Positions 26,101 through 37,070 of a DNA stretch of 64,000 nucleotides are shown here, one piece after another. The notes beneath the pieces are model-generated. The model ran no database searches. It was not told the DNA's origin and worked only from the letters and a program-made list of their open reading frames with translations. The position numbers and the translations under genes are program-made. The stretch's first letter is position 1; each line of letters starts with the position of its first letter. This DNA comes from Microbispora rosea. GTDB taxonomy: Bacteria > Actinomycetota > Actinomycetes > Streptosporangiales > Streptosporangiaceae. Location of the stretch: assembly GCF_900156315.1 (NCBI RefSeq), contig NZ_FTNI01000018.1, positions 1-64,000 on the forward strand. The letters are read 5' to 3'.

Positions 26101-28242
26101 TTAAAAGGCCGGCCTGCGGACGTCCACGGCGAGCGTCGACTCGACGTGGGCGGCCACGGCCAGCAGTTCCATGTCGGTGCCCGGCGGGGACGACAGCTGG
26201 AGTCCGATCGGGAGGCCGTCGGCGCTCCAGCCGCAGGGCAGCACCAGGGCCGGGGCTCCGGTGAGGTTGTAGATGCCGGTGAACAGACCCTCCGCGGCCC
26301 CCTCCGGCGTGTCCACGGGAGGCGTCGTGACGGGCGCGACGAAGGGCGCGGCGGGAGTCAGCAGGACGTCGATCCCCGCGTAGACCTCGGTCGCCGCGGG
26401 CAGCAGTCGCTCCCGTACGGCGAGGGCCTTCCGGTAGTCGGCCTCGCTCACCCCGGAGCCGGAACTCAGCAGCCGCAGGGTCTCCGGCCCGTAGTGGCCG
26501 GGATCCGCGCTCACCCGCGCCCCGTGCACCTGCCACGCCTCGTACAGCAGGATGTGAGGGAAGGCCGCGTCGAGCTCGTGGAAGACCGAGCCGTCCACCT
26601 CGACGACGGAGTCGCCGGCGTTGCGGAGGATGTCCAGCGCTGCCCTGACCGCGGCGGCCACCTCCGGCTGGACCTCGGCGCGCTCCAGCAGGCCGGGGAG
26701 CACTCCCACCCGGATATCGGCACCGGATCGCGTCACGGGACGGTCGCCGGTGAGAGCCGAGAAGACGGTGGTCGTGGTCGCGACGTCGCGGGCGAGCAGC
26801 CCCACGTGGTCGAGTGTAGGGGCGAGCGGCTCGACGCCGTCGAGTGGCAGCGCGCCGTAGCTGGGCTTGAATCCGACCGTGGCGCAGTAGTGGGCCGGGA
26901 TCCGGATGGAGCCGCCCGTGTCGGTGCCCAGCGCCGCCGGGCATACGCCGGCGCCGACCAGGGCGGCCGATCCTCCGCTGGACCCGCCGGCCGTGCGCCC
27001 GGGGTTGTAGGGGTTCATCGCCTCCCGCACCTCCGGGTGGACCGCGCCGGCCGCGTACTCCAGCAGCGAGGTCGCCGCGAAGACGTCCGCACCGGCCGCG
27101 CGCAGCGCCTGGACGACCGGGGCGTCGGCGGCGGCCGGCTCGGCGCGCATCGACAGGGGATTGCCGTTGCCGCGCGGGTGTCCGGCGATGTCGATCATGT
27201 CCTTGACGGCGACCGGCACGCCGTGCAGGGGTCCCTCGGGCGCGCGCGGCGGCGCGGGGAACAGCGTGACCACGGCGTCGAGCGGCCGGCCGAGTCGTTC
27301 GGCTCGTTCGTACGCCGCGAGCAGCCGCAGGTTCGCGACCTCGCAGGTGCGTTCGCCCCGCTCGATCGCCTTGATCAGCTGGCCGGTGTAGGTGGTCAGC
27401 GGCCCTGAGAGGTCGTGCAGCAGGTCGTCGACCTCGGTCTTGCGCCTGCGGACCATCAGGTCGCGGTAGATGCCGCTGTGGGACTTGGCGCTGTTGCGGT
27501 TGAACGTGACGAGCCGGTCGAGCGAGCCCTCGAGATCGTCAGGGTCGAAGCCGTCGAACCCCTCGGGCTTCACCGGCGCCTGCGCGAGCACCTCCCTGGC
27601 GATGCCGAGCATGAGCGGCCGCCACTCGGGCGCCTCCAGGGAGTCGGCGATGGACAGGTCGGAGACCGCGCCCGCGTAGAGCATCGCACCGTAGGCCTCC
27701 TTGCCCCAGAGGAAGCCCATGATGTTGCCGGTGGCCTCGGCGTAGGGCAGGGCCTCGACGAGCTCGCGGACCCGCGGTGTGATCTCACCGCCGGTCGGCT
27801 CGCCGACCCGGAAGGTGCCGATGTTGCCCTGCATGATCCGGCCCGGGCCCAGTACGTCCGCCCCGAAGTTCACGAAGCTCACGAGGAGCCGGTGGGCGCC
27901 GACGACGGCGGAGAGCCGGTCGGCGGTCAGGCCGTTCTGGAAGCTGACCAGGTATCCGTCGGGAGTGAGCCGATCACGCACGAGCTCCGCGGCCTGGTCG
28001 GTGTGATGGCTTTTGACCGCGATCGCGACGTGGTGCAGGCGTTCCGGCAGACCATCGGGGGTGACCGCCCGCGCCCTCACCGTGAAGTTCTCGACGGGCC
28101 CCTCGATGGACAGGCCGTCGCGGTTGATGGCCTGGACGTGCGCGGGGTCGGCGTCGCACAGGAGCACGTCGTGGCCGGCGCGGATCATGTGCGCGCCGAT
28201 CGTGCCGCCGATCGCGCCCGCGCCGATGATCGTCAGTTGCAT
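26101..28242 (-). CDS. Ketopantoate reductase-like/amidase fusion protein
   Basis: The 713-residue product joins two enzymes in one frame. Residues 1 to about 305 are an ApbA/PanE-type 2-ketoacid reductase (Rossmann motif IIGAGAIGGTIG, AVKSHHTD, FQNGL, KSHSGIYRDLMVRRRKTE with the catalytic Lys). From about 320 to 700 is an amidase-signature hydrolase with catalytic Lys in HGVPVAVKDMIDIAG, cis-Ser in AGGSSGGSAALV and nucleophile Ser in GTDTGGSIRIPA. The amidase is shorter than usual at its N-terminus. It would cut an amide bond and reduce a 2-oxo acid; direct channelling between them is inference. No stop or frameshift separates the halves. Confidence 0.85.
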   Translation of the reverse strand: MQLTIIGAGAIGGTIGAHMIRAGHDVLLCDADPAHVQAINRDGLSIEGPVENFTVRARAVTPDGLPERLHHVAIAVKSHHTDQAAELVRDRLTPDGYLVSFQNGLTADRLSAVVGAHRLLVSFVNFGADVLGPGRIMQGNIGTFRVGEPTGGEITPRVRELVEALPYAEATGNIMGFLWGKEAYGAMLYAGAVSDLSIADSLEAPEWRPLMLGIAREVLAQAPVKPEGFDGFDPDDLEGSLDRLVTFNRNSAKSHSGIYRDLMVRRRKTEVDDLLHDLSGPLTTYTGQLIKAIERGERTCEVANLRLLAAYERAERLGRPLDAVVTLFPAPPRAPEGPLHGVPVAVKDMIDIAGHPRGNGNPLSMRAEPAAADAPVVQALRAAGADVFAATSLLEYAAGAVHPEVREAMNPYNPGRTAGGSSGGSAALVGAGVCPAALGTDTGGSIRIPAHYCATVGFKPSYGALPLDGVEPLAPTLDHVGLLARDVATTTTVFSALTGDRPVTRSGADIRVGVLPGLLERAEVQPEVAAAVRAALDILRNAGDSVVEVDGSVFHELDAAFPHILLYEAWQVHGARVSADPGHYGPETLRLLSSGSGVSEADYRKALAVRERLLPAATEVYAGIDVLLTPAAPFVAPVTTPPVDTPEGAAEGLFTGIYNLTGAPALVLPCGWSADGLPIGLQLSSPPGTDMELLAVAAHVESTLAVDVRRPAF

Positions 28243-28521
28243 GAGAGGCCGCCTGGTTTGGGAGTGATTGGGGGGCTTTGCCGTTGGACACTACCTGAAC
28301 CGATTTGAATGCTCTAGTCTGCATCTGCTGGTGAAGTCGGGACGGCGACCTTACGTATGACAGCTGATCGACGCGTAACCTTTACGAAACGTCGTGATGC
28401 TCCAATACTTCGTCGCGGGCCGATCTGATCCTCCGTCGGACCCCTGAAGGCCCTTGCTGAGGCCCCTTTTTCGTCCATAGAGACCCCTGCGCACCACCGC
28501 GACATCTCGTGAAGGATAGGC
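28243..28521. promoter_or_regulatory. Divergent promoter region of the catabolic island
   Basis: A 279-base gap between the divergent amidase fusion and the substrate-binding protein gene. It should hold promoters for both. No convincing operator repeat was found; GAAGGAT at 28511-28517 is the ribosome site for the 28522 gene. Confidence 0.5.
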
Positions 28522-30159
28522 ATGTCTGACCACAGCACTGACGCATCGGCCCCATCGGCCTCACAGATCTTCGCCGGCCTCAGGGTCCCCGACATCAGCC
28601 GGCGCCGGATGCTCCAACTCGGCGCGCTCGGCATCGGGGCGTTCGCGTCCGCGCCGCTGCTGGCAGCCTGCGGATCGTCATCGGACACCTCCACCGGCGC
28701 CTCGTCCGGCGCCGCCAAGAAGGGGGGAGATCTGGTCATCGTCCGTGACCACGACGCGGTGAACATGGACAAGACGACGGTGTTCAGCAACGCCTCGATC
28801 TGGACCTACGCACAGATCTACGAGCCGCTGGTGGCCATGACGGAGGACGGCCTGGGGGTGAAGCCCTGGCTCGCGGAGAGCTACGAGATGTCGCCCGACA
28901 ACAAGTCGTGCACGCTGAAGCTCAGGAAGGGCGTGAAGTTCCACAACGGCCAGCCCATGACCTCGGCGGACGTGAAGTTCTCCATCGACGAGTCGAGCAA
29001 GACCAAGGGCGGCTGGGAGTTCATCAACTCCGCGATCAAGGAGGTGACCACGCCGGACGAGTACACCGTCGTGGTGACCACCAAGTATCCGTGGGCGCCG
29101 TTGCTGGCCGACCTGAGCTGCCCGAACAACGGAATCATCCCCAAGGACTACGCGGGCAAGACCAAGGACGAGTTCTACGCCAACCCGATCGGGACCGGCC
29201 CGTTCGTGTGGGGCACCTGGCAGAAGGGCAGTGCCCTCACGCTGAAGAAGAACCCCTCGTACTGGCAGTCGGGCAAGCCGTACCTGGACTCGGTCACCTG
29301 GAAGGTGGTCGCGGACAGCAACGCCCGCGCGATCCAGCTGCAGGGCGGGCAGGCGCACATCAACGAGAGCCCGCCGTTCTCCAGCCTCGCCCAGCTCAAG
29401 AACACGCCGAACCTGAAGGTCGACCTGTTCCCGTCCACCAGGACGGACTACATCATGATGAACCAGCACAAGAAGCCGTACGACGACGTGCACGTGCGCC
29501 GCGCCATCTCCTATGCCATCGACCGGGAGGCGCTGGTCAAGACCATCCTGTTCGGCAACGGCACCCCGGCGAACTCGTTCCTGATGCCGTCCACGCCGTT
29601 CTACGACAAGAACTGCCCCGGCATCCAGTACGACATGAACAAGGCCCGGGAGGAGCTGCGTCAGTCGAGCGTGCCGAACGGCTTCACCACAACGTGGCTC
29701 GCCATGTCGGGCGACGCGGTGGACGCGGCGATCGCGCAGGTCCTGCAGGCGTCGCTGAAGGAGCTCGGCATCACGATGAACATCCAGAACGTGGACCCGA
29801 GCGCGCAGCACGACATGACCGGCAAGCTGGATTACGAGATCGCGCACTCGTACTGGACGATGGACCTGGCCGACCCCGACGAGCTGGCGCAGTTCGCCCT
29901 CGATCCCAGTTCCGGCGGGCACTCCTTCGACACCGGCTTCAACGACCCGGAGATCATGGATCTGGTCCACCAGGCGCAGAAGGAGTTCGACAAGACCAAG
30001 CGCCAGGCGCTGTACAGCGAGCTCCAGGCGAAGGCCGCCGAGTCCGCGTTCCTCGCGTTCCTGTTCTACACGCCCTTCCCGTACGCGACGGCGAGCACCG
30101 TGAAGGGCTTCAAGGTCCTGCCGACCGGGTCCTACCACATGGAAGACGTCTCGCTCTGA
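28522..30159 (+). CDS. Peptide ABC transporter substrate-binding protein (family 5)
   Basis: A 545-residue lipoprotein with a twin-arginine leader (SRRRMLQLGALGIGAF) and lipobox Cys (LLAACGSS). The rest is the family 5 solute-binding fold of DppA/OppA (WTYAQIYEPLVAM, SPDNKSCTLKLRKGVKFHNG, GTGPFVWGTWQKG). It captures a peptide or similar ligand outside the membrane and hands it to the permeases encoded next (30201, 31139). It is the first gene of a long tightly packed operon reaching 38260, whose later genes are peptidases and a 3-methylaspartate pathway, which suggests the ligand. Confidence 0.9.
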   Translation: MSDHSTDASAPSASQIFAGLRVPDISRRRMLQLGALGIGAFASAPLLAACGSSSDTSTGASSGAAKKGGDLVIVRDHDAVNMDKTTVFSNASIWTYAQIYEPLVAMTEDGLGVKPWLAESYEMSPDNKSCTLKLRKGVKFHNGQPMTSADVKFSIDESSKTKGGWEFINSAIKEVTTPDEYTVVVTTKYPWAPLLADLSCPNNGIIPKDYAGKTKDEFYANPIGTGPFVWGTWQKGSALTLKKNPSYWQSGKPYLDSVTWKVVADSNARAIQLQGGQAHINESPPFSSLAQLKNTPNLKVDLFPSTRTDYIMMNQHKKPYDDVHVRRAISYAIDREALVKTILFGNGTPANSFLMPSTPFYDKNCPGIQYDMNKAREELRQSSVPNGFTTTWLAMSGDAVDAAIAQVLQASLKELGITMNIQNVDPSAQHDMTGKLDYEIAHSYWTMDLADPDELAQFALDPSSGGHSFDTGFNDPEIMDLVHQAQKEFDKTKRQALYSELQAKAAESAFLAFLFYTPFPYATASTVKGFKVLPTGSYHMEDVSL

Positions 30160-30200
30160 GCACGGCCGATGCGGACTGAGAACTTGGAGCGAGAGCAACG

Positions 30201-31142
30201 ATGAGGTATCTCGTCTACGTCCTGAAACGGGTGGTGTCGCTGATCCCGGTGCTGCTCGGGATCTCGTTCATCGTCTTCTTCCTGATCCGGCTGATCCCGG
30301 GAGACCCGGCGGCGACCTTGCTCGGCGTGCACGCCACCCCGGAGGCGGTCAAGGAACTGCGCGATCAGATGGGGCTCGAGAAGCCACTGCTGAGCCAGTA
30401 TCTGACGTTCCTGGGCCACCTGCTGCAGGGCAACCTTGGATTCTCCTACGTGTACAACAGCTCGGTCCTGGGACTGATCGGGACCAGCCTGCCGGTGACG
30501 ATCTGGCTGCTGGTCTCGGGCACCTTCTTCACGCTGCTGATCGCCGTACCGCTGGCCGTCCTGGCCGCGGCGCGGCGCAACGGGGTGGCCGACAACATCA
30601 TCCGGGCGGTGCCGGTCGTGGGTCTGGGGTTGCCGGCGTTCTTGCTGGGCATCGTGCTCATCCTGGTCTTCGGGCTGAAACTGGGCTGGTTCCCGGTCGG
30701 AGGGTACGGCGACAGCCTGGCCGAGCATCTGCGCGGCATCGTGCTGCCGGGCGTCACGGTCGCCCTGACGCTCGCGCCGATCGTGATCCGCAGCCTGCGC
30801 GCCAGCATGATCGAGGTGCTGAGCAGCGACTACATCGTGACGGCGCACAGCAAGGGGATCAGCACCGCGCGGGTGGTGCTCGGACACGCCCTGCGCAACG
30901 CCGCCGTCTCGTCCGTCACCGTCCTGGGCGTCAACATCGCCTATCTCACGGGATCGACGCTGGTGGTCGAACGGGTCTTCTCGCTCCCGGGCATCGGACA
31001 GCAGATGATCAATTCCATTTTCGGAAGGGACTTCCCCACCGTGCAGGGAATCACTCTGGTCTTCGCGATCATGGTCGTCGTCGTGAACCTGTTGACCGAC
31101 GTGGCGCACTCCGCCCTCGATCCCCGGGTCCAGCTCACATGA
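30201..31142 (+). CDS. Peptide ABC transporter permease (DppB-like)
   Basis: The 313-residue membrane protein has the DppB N-terminal helix (YVLKRVVSLIPVLLGISFIV), GDPAATLLG, six membrane segments and the inner EAA-type loop near residues 200-235 that contacts the ATPases. GAGCGAGAG precedes the ATG. Its stop overlaps the start of the DppC-like gene by four bases, indicating coupled translation. Confidence 0.92.
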   Translation: MRYLVYVLKRVVSLIPVLLGISFIVFFLIRLIPGDPAATLLGVHATPEAVKELRDQMGLEKPLLSQYLTFLGHLLQGNLGFSYVYNSSVLGLIGTSLPVTIWLLVSGTFFTLLIAVPLAVLAAARRNGVADNIIRAVPVVGLGLPAFLLGIVLILVFGLKLGWFPVGGYGDSLAEHLRGIVLPGVTVALTLAPIVIRSLRASMIEVLSSDYIVTAHSKGISTARVVLGHALRNAAVSSVTVLGVNIAYLTGSTLVVERVFSLPGIGQQMINSIFGRDFPTVQGITLVFAIMVVVVNLLTDVAHSALDPRVQLT

Positions 31143-32002
31143 GCGCGGTCGCCACCGCGGGCCCCGCCGCGCCGGCGGGTTCCGGCGGCCGCCGCCGGCG
31201 TGGCCGGTGGAACGCGCCGCTCGTCGCCGGGCTGATCCTGTTCGGCCTGATCGTCGCCCTCGCGCTCTGCGCGCCCCTGCTGACGAGCCAGGACCCGATC
31301 AAGCAGAACCTCCAGGCCGCCTTCCTCGACCCGGGCGCGAAGGGCCACCTGCTCGGCACCGACGCGCTCGGGCGCGACGTGCTGGCCCGGCTGCTCTACG
31401 GAGCCCGCGTCGACCTGCGGGTCGGCGTGGTGGCGGTCATCTCGCCGCTGATCATCGGCAGCCTGATCGGGCTGGTCGCCGGATGGTTCGGCGGATGGGT
31501 GGACGCCGTCATCGGCCGGATCGTGGACATGGTGATCGCGTTCCCGTTCCTGGTCCTGGTCATCGCGCTGGTCTTCGCGATGGGGCCGGGGACGACCAGC
31601 ATCTACGTCGCGGTCACCCTCGTCGGGTGGGTGGCGTACTGCCGCATCGTCCGCGGTCAGGTCCTGGTCGCCAAGGAGCAGGAGTACGCCATGGCGGCGC
31701 GGGCCAGCGGGCTGCCGACGTGGCGGATCCTGCTCCGGCACCTGCTGCCGAACGTCGTCCTGCAGGCGATCATCTTCTCGATGAGCGACATCGTGCTCAC
31801 CCTGCTGGCGATCGTGACCCTCGGCTTCCTCGGCCTCGGCGTGCCGCCGCCGACCCCCGACTGGGGAACCATGATCCAGGAAGGTCAGCAGTTCATCTTG
31901 ACCAAGTGGTACATGGCCACGATCCCGGGCCTGGCCGTCGTCGTCACGGGACTCGCGCTGGCGCTGATCGCGGACGGCATCGTGGAGAAGGCGAACCAAT
32001 GA
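31139..32002 (+). CDS. Peptide ABC transporter permease (DppC-like)
   Basis: A 287-residue partner permease: N-terminal helix, then HLLGTDALGRDVLARLLYGARVDL in outline, the classic DppC signature, and an EAA loop (YAMAARASGLPTWRILLRHLLPN region). Start ATG overlaps the preceding stop (ATGA) and its own stop overlaps the next start. It forms the importer channel with the 30201 product. Confidence 0.92.
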   Translation: MSAVATAGPAAPAGSGGRRRRGRWNAPLVAGLILFGLIVALALCAPLLTSQDPIKQNLQAAFLDPGAKGHLLGTDALGRDVLARLLYGARVDLRVGVVAVISPLIIGSLIGLVAGWFGGWVDAVIGRIVDMVIAFPFLVLVIALVFAMGPGTTSIYVAVTLVGWVAYCRIVRGQVLVAKEQEYAMAARASGLPTWRILLRHLLPNVVLQAIIFSMSDIVLTLLAIVTLGFLGLGVPPPTPDWGTMIQEGQQFILTKWYMATIPGLAVVVTGLALALIADGIVEKANQ

Positions 32003-33011
32003 CCCCTCCGCTGCTCGAGGTGCACGACCTGCACGTCGACATCCCCATGCCGCACGCACGGCTGCACGCGGTCCGCGGCGTGTCCCTCACGGTGGGCGCG
32101 GCCGAGTCGGTGGGGCTGGTCGGCGAGTCCGGCTCGGGCAAGAGCCTCACCCTGCGCGCGCTGCTCGGACTGCTGCCCCGCCCGGCGCGGATCGTCTCGG
32201 GAACCATCCTCATCGACGGCGAGGACGTCACCGGGCTGCCGGCCAAGCGACTGCGGCGCCGGCTGGCCGACACGATGAGCATGATCTTCCAGGACTCGCT
32301 GACGGCGCTGAACCCGGTCATGCGCGTGGGCGACCAGATCGCCGAGGCACCGCTGCGCAGGCTCGGCAAGTCGCGCGGCGAGGCCAGGGCGATCGCCGTC
32401 GACCTCATGAGAGAGGTCGGGATAGCCGATCCCGAGCGCCGGTACGAGCTGTATCCGCACCAGCTGTCCGGCGGCATGCGCCAGCGTGTCTGCATCGCGA
32501 TCGCGCTGTCCACCAAGCCCCGGCTCATCCTCGCCGACGAGCCGACCACGGCCCTGGACGTGACGATCCAGGCCCAGGTCCTCGGCGTCCTGCGGCAGCT
32601 CAAGCAGGAGGAGCACGTCGGCCTGCTGCTGGTCAGCCACGACCTGGCCGTGGTCAGCCAGACCTGCTCGCGGCTGTACGTCATGTACGCCGGCAAGGTC
32701 GTCGAGTCCGGCGACCTGGTCGACCTGGTGACCGAGCCCCGGCATCCGTACACCTTCTCCCTGCTCCGGTCGGTGCCCGACCCGGACCGGCGCGTGGCCC
32801 GGCTGCTGACCATCCACGGCCGGCCGCCCGACCTCACCCAGCCTCTGACCGGCTGCTCCTTCGCTCCCCGATGCCCGTTCGCCGAGGACGCCTGCCGAGT
32901 GGGAGAGCCGGAGCCGGTGCCTGCCGGAACGGGGAGACTGAGCGCCTGCCGGCGCGTGGACACGGCGGAGCGGTGGACTGCGATGGCCGAGGAAGAAGCG
33001 GGGAGCACGCG

Positions 33012-33015
<4 letters not shown>
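31999..33015 (+). CDS. Peptide ABC transporter ATP-binding protein (DppD-like)
   Basis: The ATG at 31999 overlaps the DppC-like stop and gives 338 residues; the open frame extends far upstream but only as a shadow. Walker A GESGSGKS, signature LSGGMRQR, Walker B LILADEPTTALD, switch His in LLVSHDLAV, and the C-terminal oligopeptide-type extension with CSFAPRCPFAEDAC, whose four Cys may hold an iron-sulfur cluster as in DppD/OppD. It powers import together with the next gene's product. Confidence 0.92.
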
Positions 33016-34045
<1,030 letters not shown>

Positions 34046-34049
<4 letters not shown>

Positions 34050-34996
34050 GCGGTCCGATCGTCATCGGCAGCGAGCGGAGCGAGGCCGGCCTGCCCGCCG
34101 CCATGGAGACACTCGCTCGCGGCGGCTCCGCCCTGGACGCGGTCGAGGCCGGTCTGCGCAGGTGCGAGGACAACCTGGACGACCACTACGTGGGGACCGG
34201 CGGGCTGCCGAACGCCCAGGGTGTGGTGGAGCTCGACGCGTCGGTGATGGTCGGCTCGACGAGGGCCTTCGGCGCCGTCGGCGCGGTGAAGGGATTCCCC
34301 AACCCCGTCTCCATCGCCCGGGCCGTCCTGGAGCGGCTGCCCCAGCACAGCCTCCTCGTCGGCGAGGGCGCCGAGCTGTTCGCCGAGGAGAACGGATTCG
34401 CCCGCGCGGAGCTGCTGACCGAGGAGTCCAAGAAGCTGTTCCTGTCGGCACTCCAGCCCTCGGACGAGTCCGTCGAAGGCGAGCGGACCGCGGCGCAGGC
34501 CGGCGACGAGCTGTACCGCCGGACCGCGCTCGAACTCGTCAACCGCTTCGCCCCGCACGACGGGCCCTGGGGGACCATCAACATCATCGCCCTCGACGCC
34601 TCAGGTGAGCTCGTCGTGGGCGTGTCCACCAGCGGCTACCCCTGGAAGTACCCGGGGCGCATCGGGGACTCCGCCGTTCCGGGCGCGGGAAACTACGCCG
34701 ACGCGCGGTACGGAGGCGCCGCCTGCACGGGCCGGGGAGAGCTGAGCATGCGGGTCCTCGGCGCCCGGGGCATCGTCGCGGACATCGCGCGCGGGCTCGA
34801 CCCCTCGGCGGCGTGCCTGGCGATGCTCGCCGATGCGGCCACCCTGCCCGACGAGTTCCGTGCCGAGCTGCGCTGTCTCGCCCTCACGCCGGACGGCCGG
34901 CACGGCGCGGCGGCGGGACAGGCCGGCTCGTACTACGTGGTGATGACCGAGAGCTCGACCGGACCGGAGTCCCACCCGAGGAGCGTGCTGTCGTGA
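34046..34996 (+). CDS. Isoaspartyl peptidase/L-asparaginase-family Ntn hydrolase
   Basis: A 316-residue N-terminal-nucleophile hydrolase of the plant-type asparaginase/glycosylasparaginase family. The autocleavage site is WGT with Thr177 as the new N-terminal nucleophile, followed by INIIALDASGELVVGVSTSG; the oxyanion and substrate region is GRIGDSAVPGAGNYAD. Such enzymes cut beta-aspartyl (isoaspartyl) peptide bonds or asparagine-linked amides. Placed after a peptide importer and before a 3-methylaspartate lyase, it is a strong candidate for releasing a beta-linked aspartyl or methylaspartyl residue. Start and stop overlap neighbours by four bases. Confidence 0.88.
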
Positions 34997-35817
34997 AGAT
35001 CTTCATCTCCTCCGACATGGAGGGGACCGCCGGCGTGGTGGACTGGGACCAGTGCGTCATCGGCGGGTCGCAGTATCCGTACTACACCGAGCTGCTGACG
35101 GGGGAGATCAACGCCGCCATCGAGGGCGCGATGCGGGCGGGCGCCACGGAGTTCCTGGTGAACGACGCGCACTCGAAGATGGCGAACCTGAAACCGGACG
35201 CACTCGCCGGACGTGCCGGCTATCTGTCCGGCCGGTACAAGCCGATGTACATGATGCAAGGGCTCGACCCGAGCTTCGACGCGATCTTCCTGGTCTCGTA
35301 TCACGGATCGATGGGCAGCAGGGGCTCGGTCCTGTCGCACACCTACTTCCCGCTGGCGTTCGCCGAGGTGACGATCAACGGCGTCGTCGCCGGTGAGGCG
35401 GGCATCAACGCGCTCGTGGCGGCCGCATACCGGGTGCCGATCGTGCTGGTCACCGGCGACGCGACGACCGCCGAGGAGACCGAGCGGTTCTGCCCGGGAA
35501 TCAAGGCCGCGGTCGTGAAGCGGTCGGTGTCCCGGTTCTCCGCCGAGGCGTTGCACCCGGAGGCCGCGAGGGACCTGATCCGGGAGCGGGCGCGCGAGGC
35601 CGTCGAGCACCTGCCGGGCGCGGCGCCGCCGTCCATCGGCCTCCCCGTCACGCTCGGCATGTCCTTCCGCAGCAGCGACTACTGCGAGCTGGCCGCCAGG
35701 ATCGCCGGAGTCGAGCGGACCGGGGACCTGTCGGCGGTCATCGTCGGAGACGACCCGCTGTGGATCTATCAGACGTTCATCACGGTCGTGCTGCTGTGCC
35801 GGGGGCTGGTCGAATGA
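34993..35817 (+). CDS. M55 family D-aminopeptidase (DppA-like)
   Basis: GTG at 34993 overlaps the preceding TGA and gives 274 residues, the usual size of Bacillus DppA. Zinc ligands are visible in ISSDMEG (Asp and Glu), NDAHSKM and SYHGSMG. Known members are zinc aminopeptidases releasing D-Ala or D-Ser from peptides; substrate range is wide. In this operon it may trim D-residues of a non-ribosomal peptide. The stop overlaps the next start. Confidence 0.88.
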   Translation: MKIFISSDMEGTAGVVDWDQCVIGGSQYPYYTELLTGEINAAIEGAMRAGATEFLVNDAHSKMANLKPDALAGRAGYLSGRYKPMYMMQGLDPSFDAIFLVSYHGSMGSRGSVLSHTYFPLAFAEVTINGVVAGEAGINALVAAAYRVPIVLVTGDATTAEETERFCPGIKAAVVKRSVSRFSAEALHPEAARDLIRERAREAVEHLPGAAPPSIGLPVTLGMSFRSSDYCELAARIAGVERTGDLSAVIVGDDPLWIYQTFITVVLLCRGLVE

Positions 35818-37070
35818 AGATAGTCGACGTGCTCACACAGCCGGTTCGCACCGGCTTCTTCGCCGACGACCAGGCGGCGATCAGGGCCGGTGCGGAGCAC
35901 GACGGCTTCGCCTACGCGGGCGCCCCGATCACGCCCGGGTTCTCCGCCATCCGGCAGGCGGGCGAGGCGCTGTCGGTCCTGCTGCTCCTCGAAGACGGCT
36001 CCGTGGCCCACGGCGACTGCGCGGCGGTGCAGTACAGCGGTGCCGGTGGCCGCGACCCGCTCTTCAGCGCCGCGGCGGCCCGCCGGGACGTCGAGGAGCA
36101 CCTCGTCCCGATGCTGGCCGGGACGGAGCTCGGCTCGTTCCGCGAGCTGGCCGGGCGGGTGGACGCATGCCGTACGACCTCCGGCCCGTTGCACACGGCC
36201 ATCCGGTACGGCGTGACGCAGGCGGTGCTCGACGCCGTCGCGCAGAGCCGGCGGCTCACCATGGCCGAGGTCGTGCGTGACGAATACGCGACCGGCGTCG
36301 ATCTGGAACCGGTGCCGATGTTCGCGCAGACCGGCGACGACCGGTATGCCAACGCGGAGAAGATGATCCTCAAACAGGTGGACGTCCTGCCGCACGCCCT
36401 GATCAACAACGTCGACACCAAGCTGGGCCGGGGCGGCGAACTCCTCGAGGACTACCTGCGGTGGCTGGTGAAGAGGATCGGGGAGCTGCGCCCGGACAGC
36501 GCGTACACGCCCCGGTTGCACGTCGACACCTACGGCACCGTGGGCCTCGCCTTCGACGGCGACGTCGACGCGGTCGCCGCCTATCTCGCCCGTCTCGGGG
36601 ACATCGCGGCCCCGTACGAGCTGGTGGTCGAGCATCCCGTCGACGCCGGGAGCCGGGAGGCCCAGATCGAGACGTACGTCCGGCTGCGGTCCGCCCTGCG
36701 GCGGATGAACGCACGGGTGAAGATCGCCGTCGACGAGTGGTGCAACACCCTTGAGGACATCGAGATGTTCGTCGACCGGGGCGCGGCCGACGTGATCCAC
36801 GTCAAGACACCGGACCTCGGCGGCATCAACAACACGATCGAGGCGCTGCTGCTGGTGCGCGACCGCGGACTTGTCGCGTACTGCGGTGGCACGTGCAACG
36901 AGACGGACCGCTCGGCGCAGGTCACCGCCAACGTCGCCATGGCCTGCGGCGCGGGACAGGTGCTGGCCAAGCCCGGCATGGGAGTGGACGAGGGACTGAT
37001 GATCGTGGGAAACGAGATGGCACGGGTGGCGGCGATCGCCGCGGCACGCCGAGAGCCGGTCCTGCCGTGA
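35814..37070 (+). CDS. mal: Methylaspartate ammonia-lyase
   Basis: The 418-residue enolase-superfamily protein removes ammonia from (2S,3S)-3-methylaspartate to give mesaconate (EC 4.3.1.2). By my count the known catalytic pair of the characterised enzymes falls at the same numbers here: His194 and Lys331 (HVKTPDLGG), and the metal ligands at Asp238 (VDTYG), Glu273 (VEHP) and Asp307 (VDEW). Length equals the clostridial enzyme. ATG overlaps the preceding stop. The classic pathway has glutamate mutase upstream of this enzyme; none is in the window, so here methylaspartate may come from peptide hydrolysis. The next gene encodes a CoA transferase for mesaconate. Confidence 0.93.
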   Translation: MKIVDVLTQPVRTGFFADDQAAIRAGAEHDGFAYAGAPITPGFSAIRQAGEALSVLLLLEDGSVAHGDCAAVQYSGAGGRDPLFSAAAARRDVEEHLVPMLAGTELGSFRELAGRVDACRTTSGPLHTAIRYGVTQAVLDAVAQSRRLTMAEVVRDEYATGVDLEPVPMFAQTGDDRYANAEKMILKQVDVLPHALINNVDTKLGRGGELLEDYLRWLVKRIGELRPDSAYTPRLHVDTYGTVGLAFDGDVDAVAAYLARLGDIAAPYELVVEHPVDAGSREAQIETYVRLRSALRRMNARVKIAVDEWCNTLEDIEMFVDRGAADVIHVKTPDLGGINNTIEALLLVRDRGLVAYCGGTCNETDRSAQVTANVAMACGAGQVLAKPGMGVDEGLMIVGNEMARVAAIAAARREPVLP

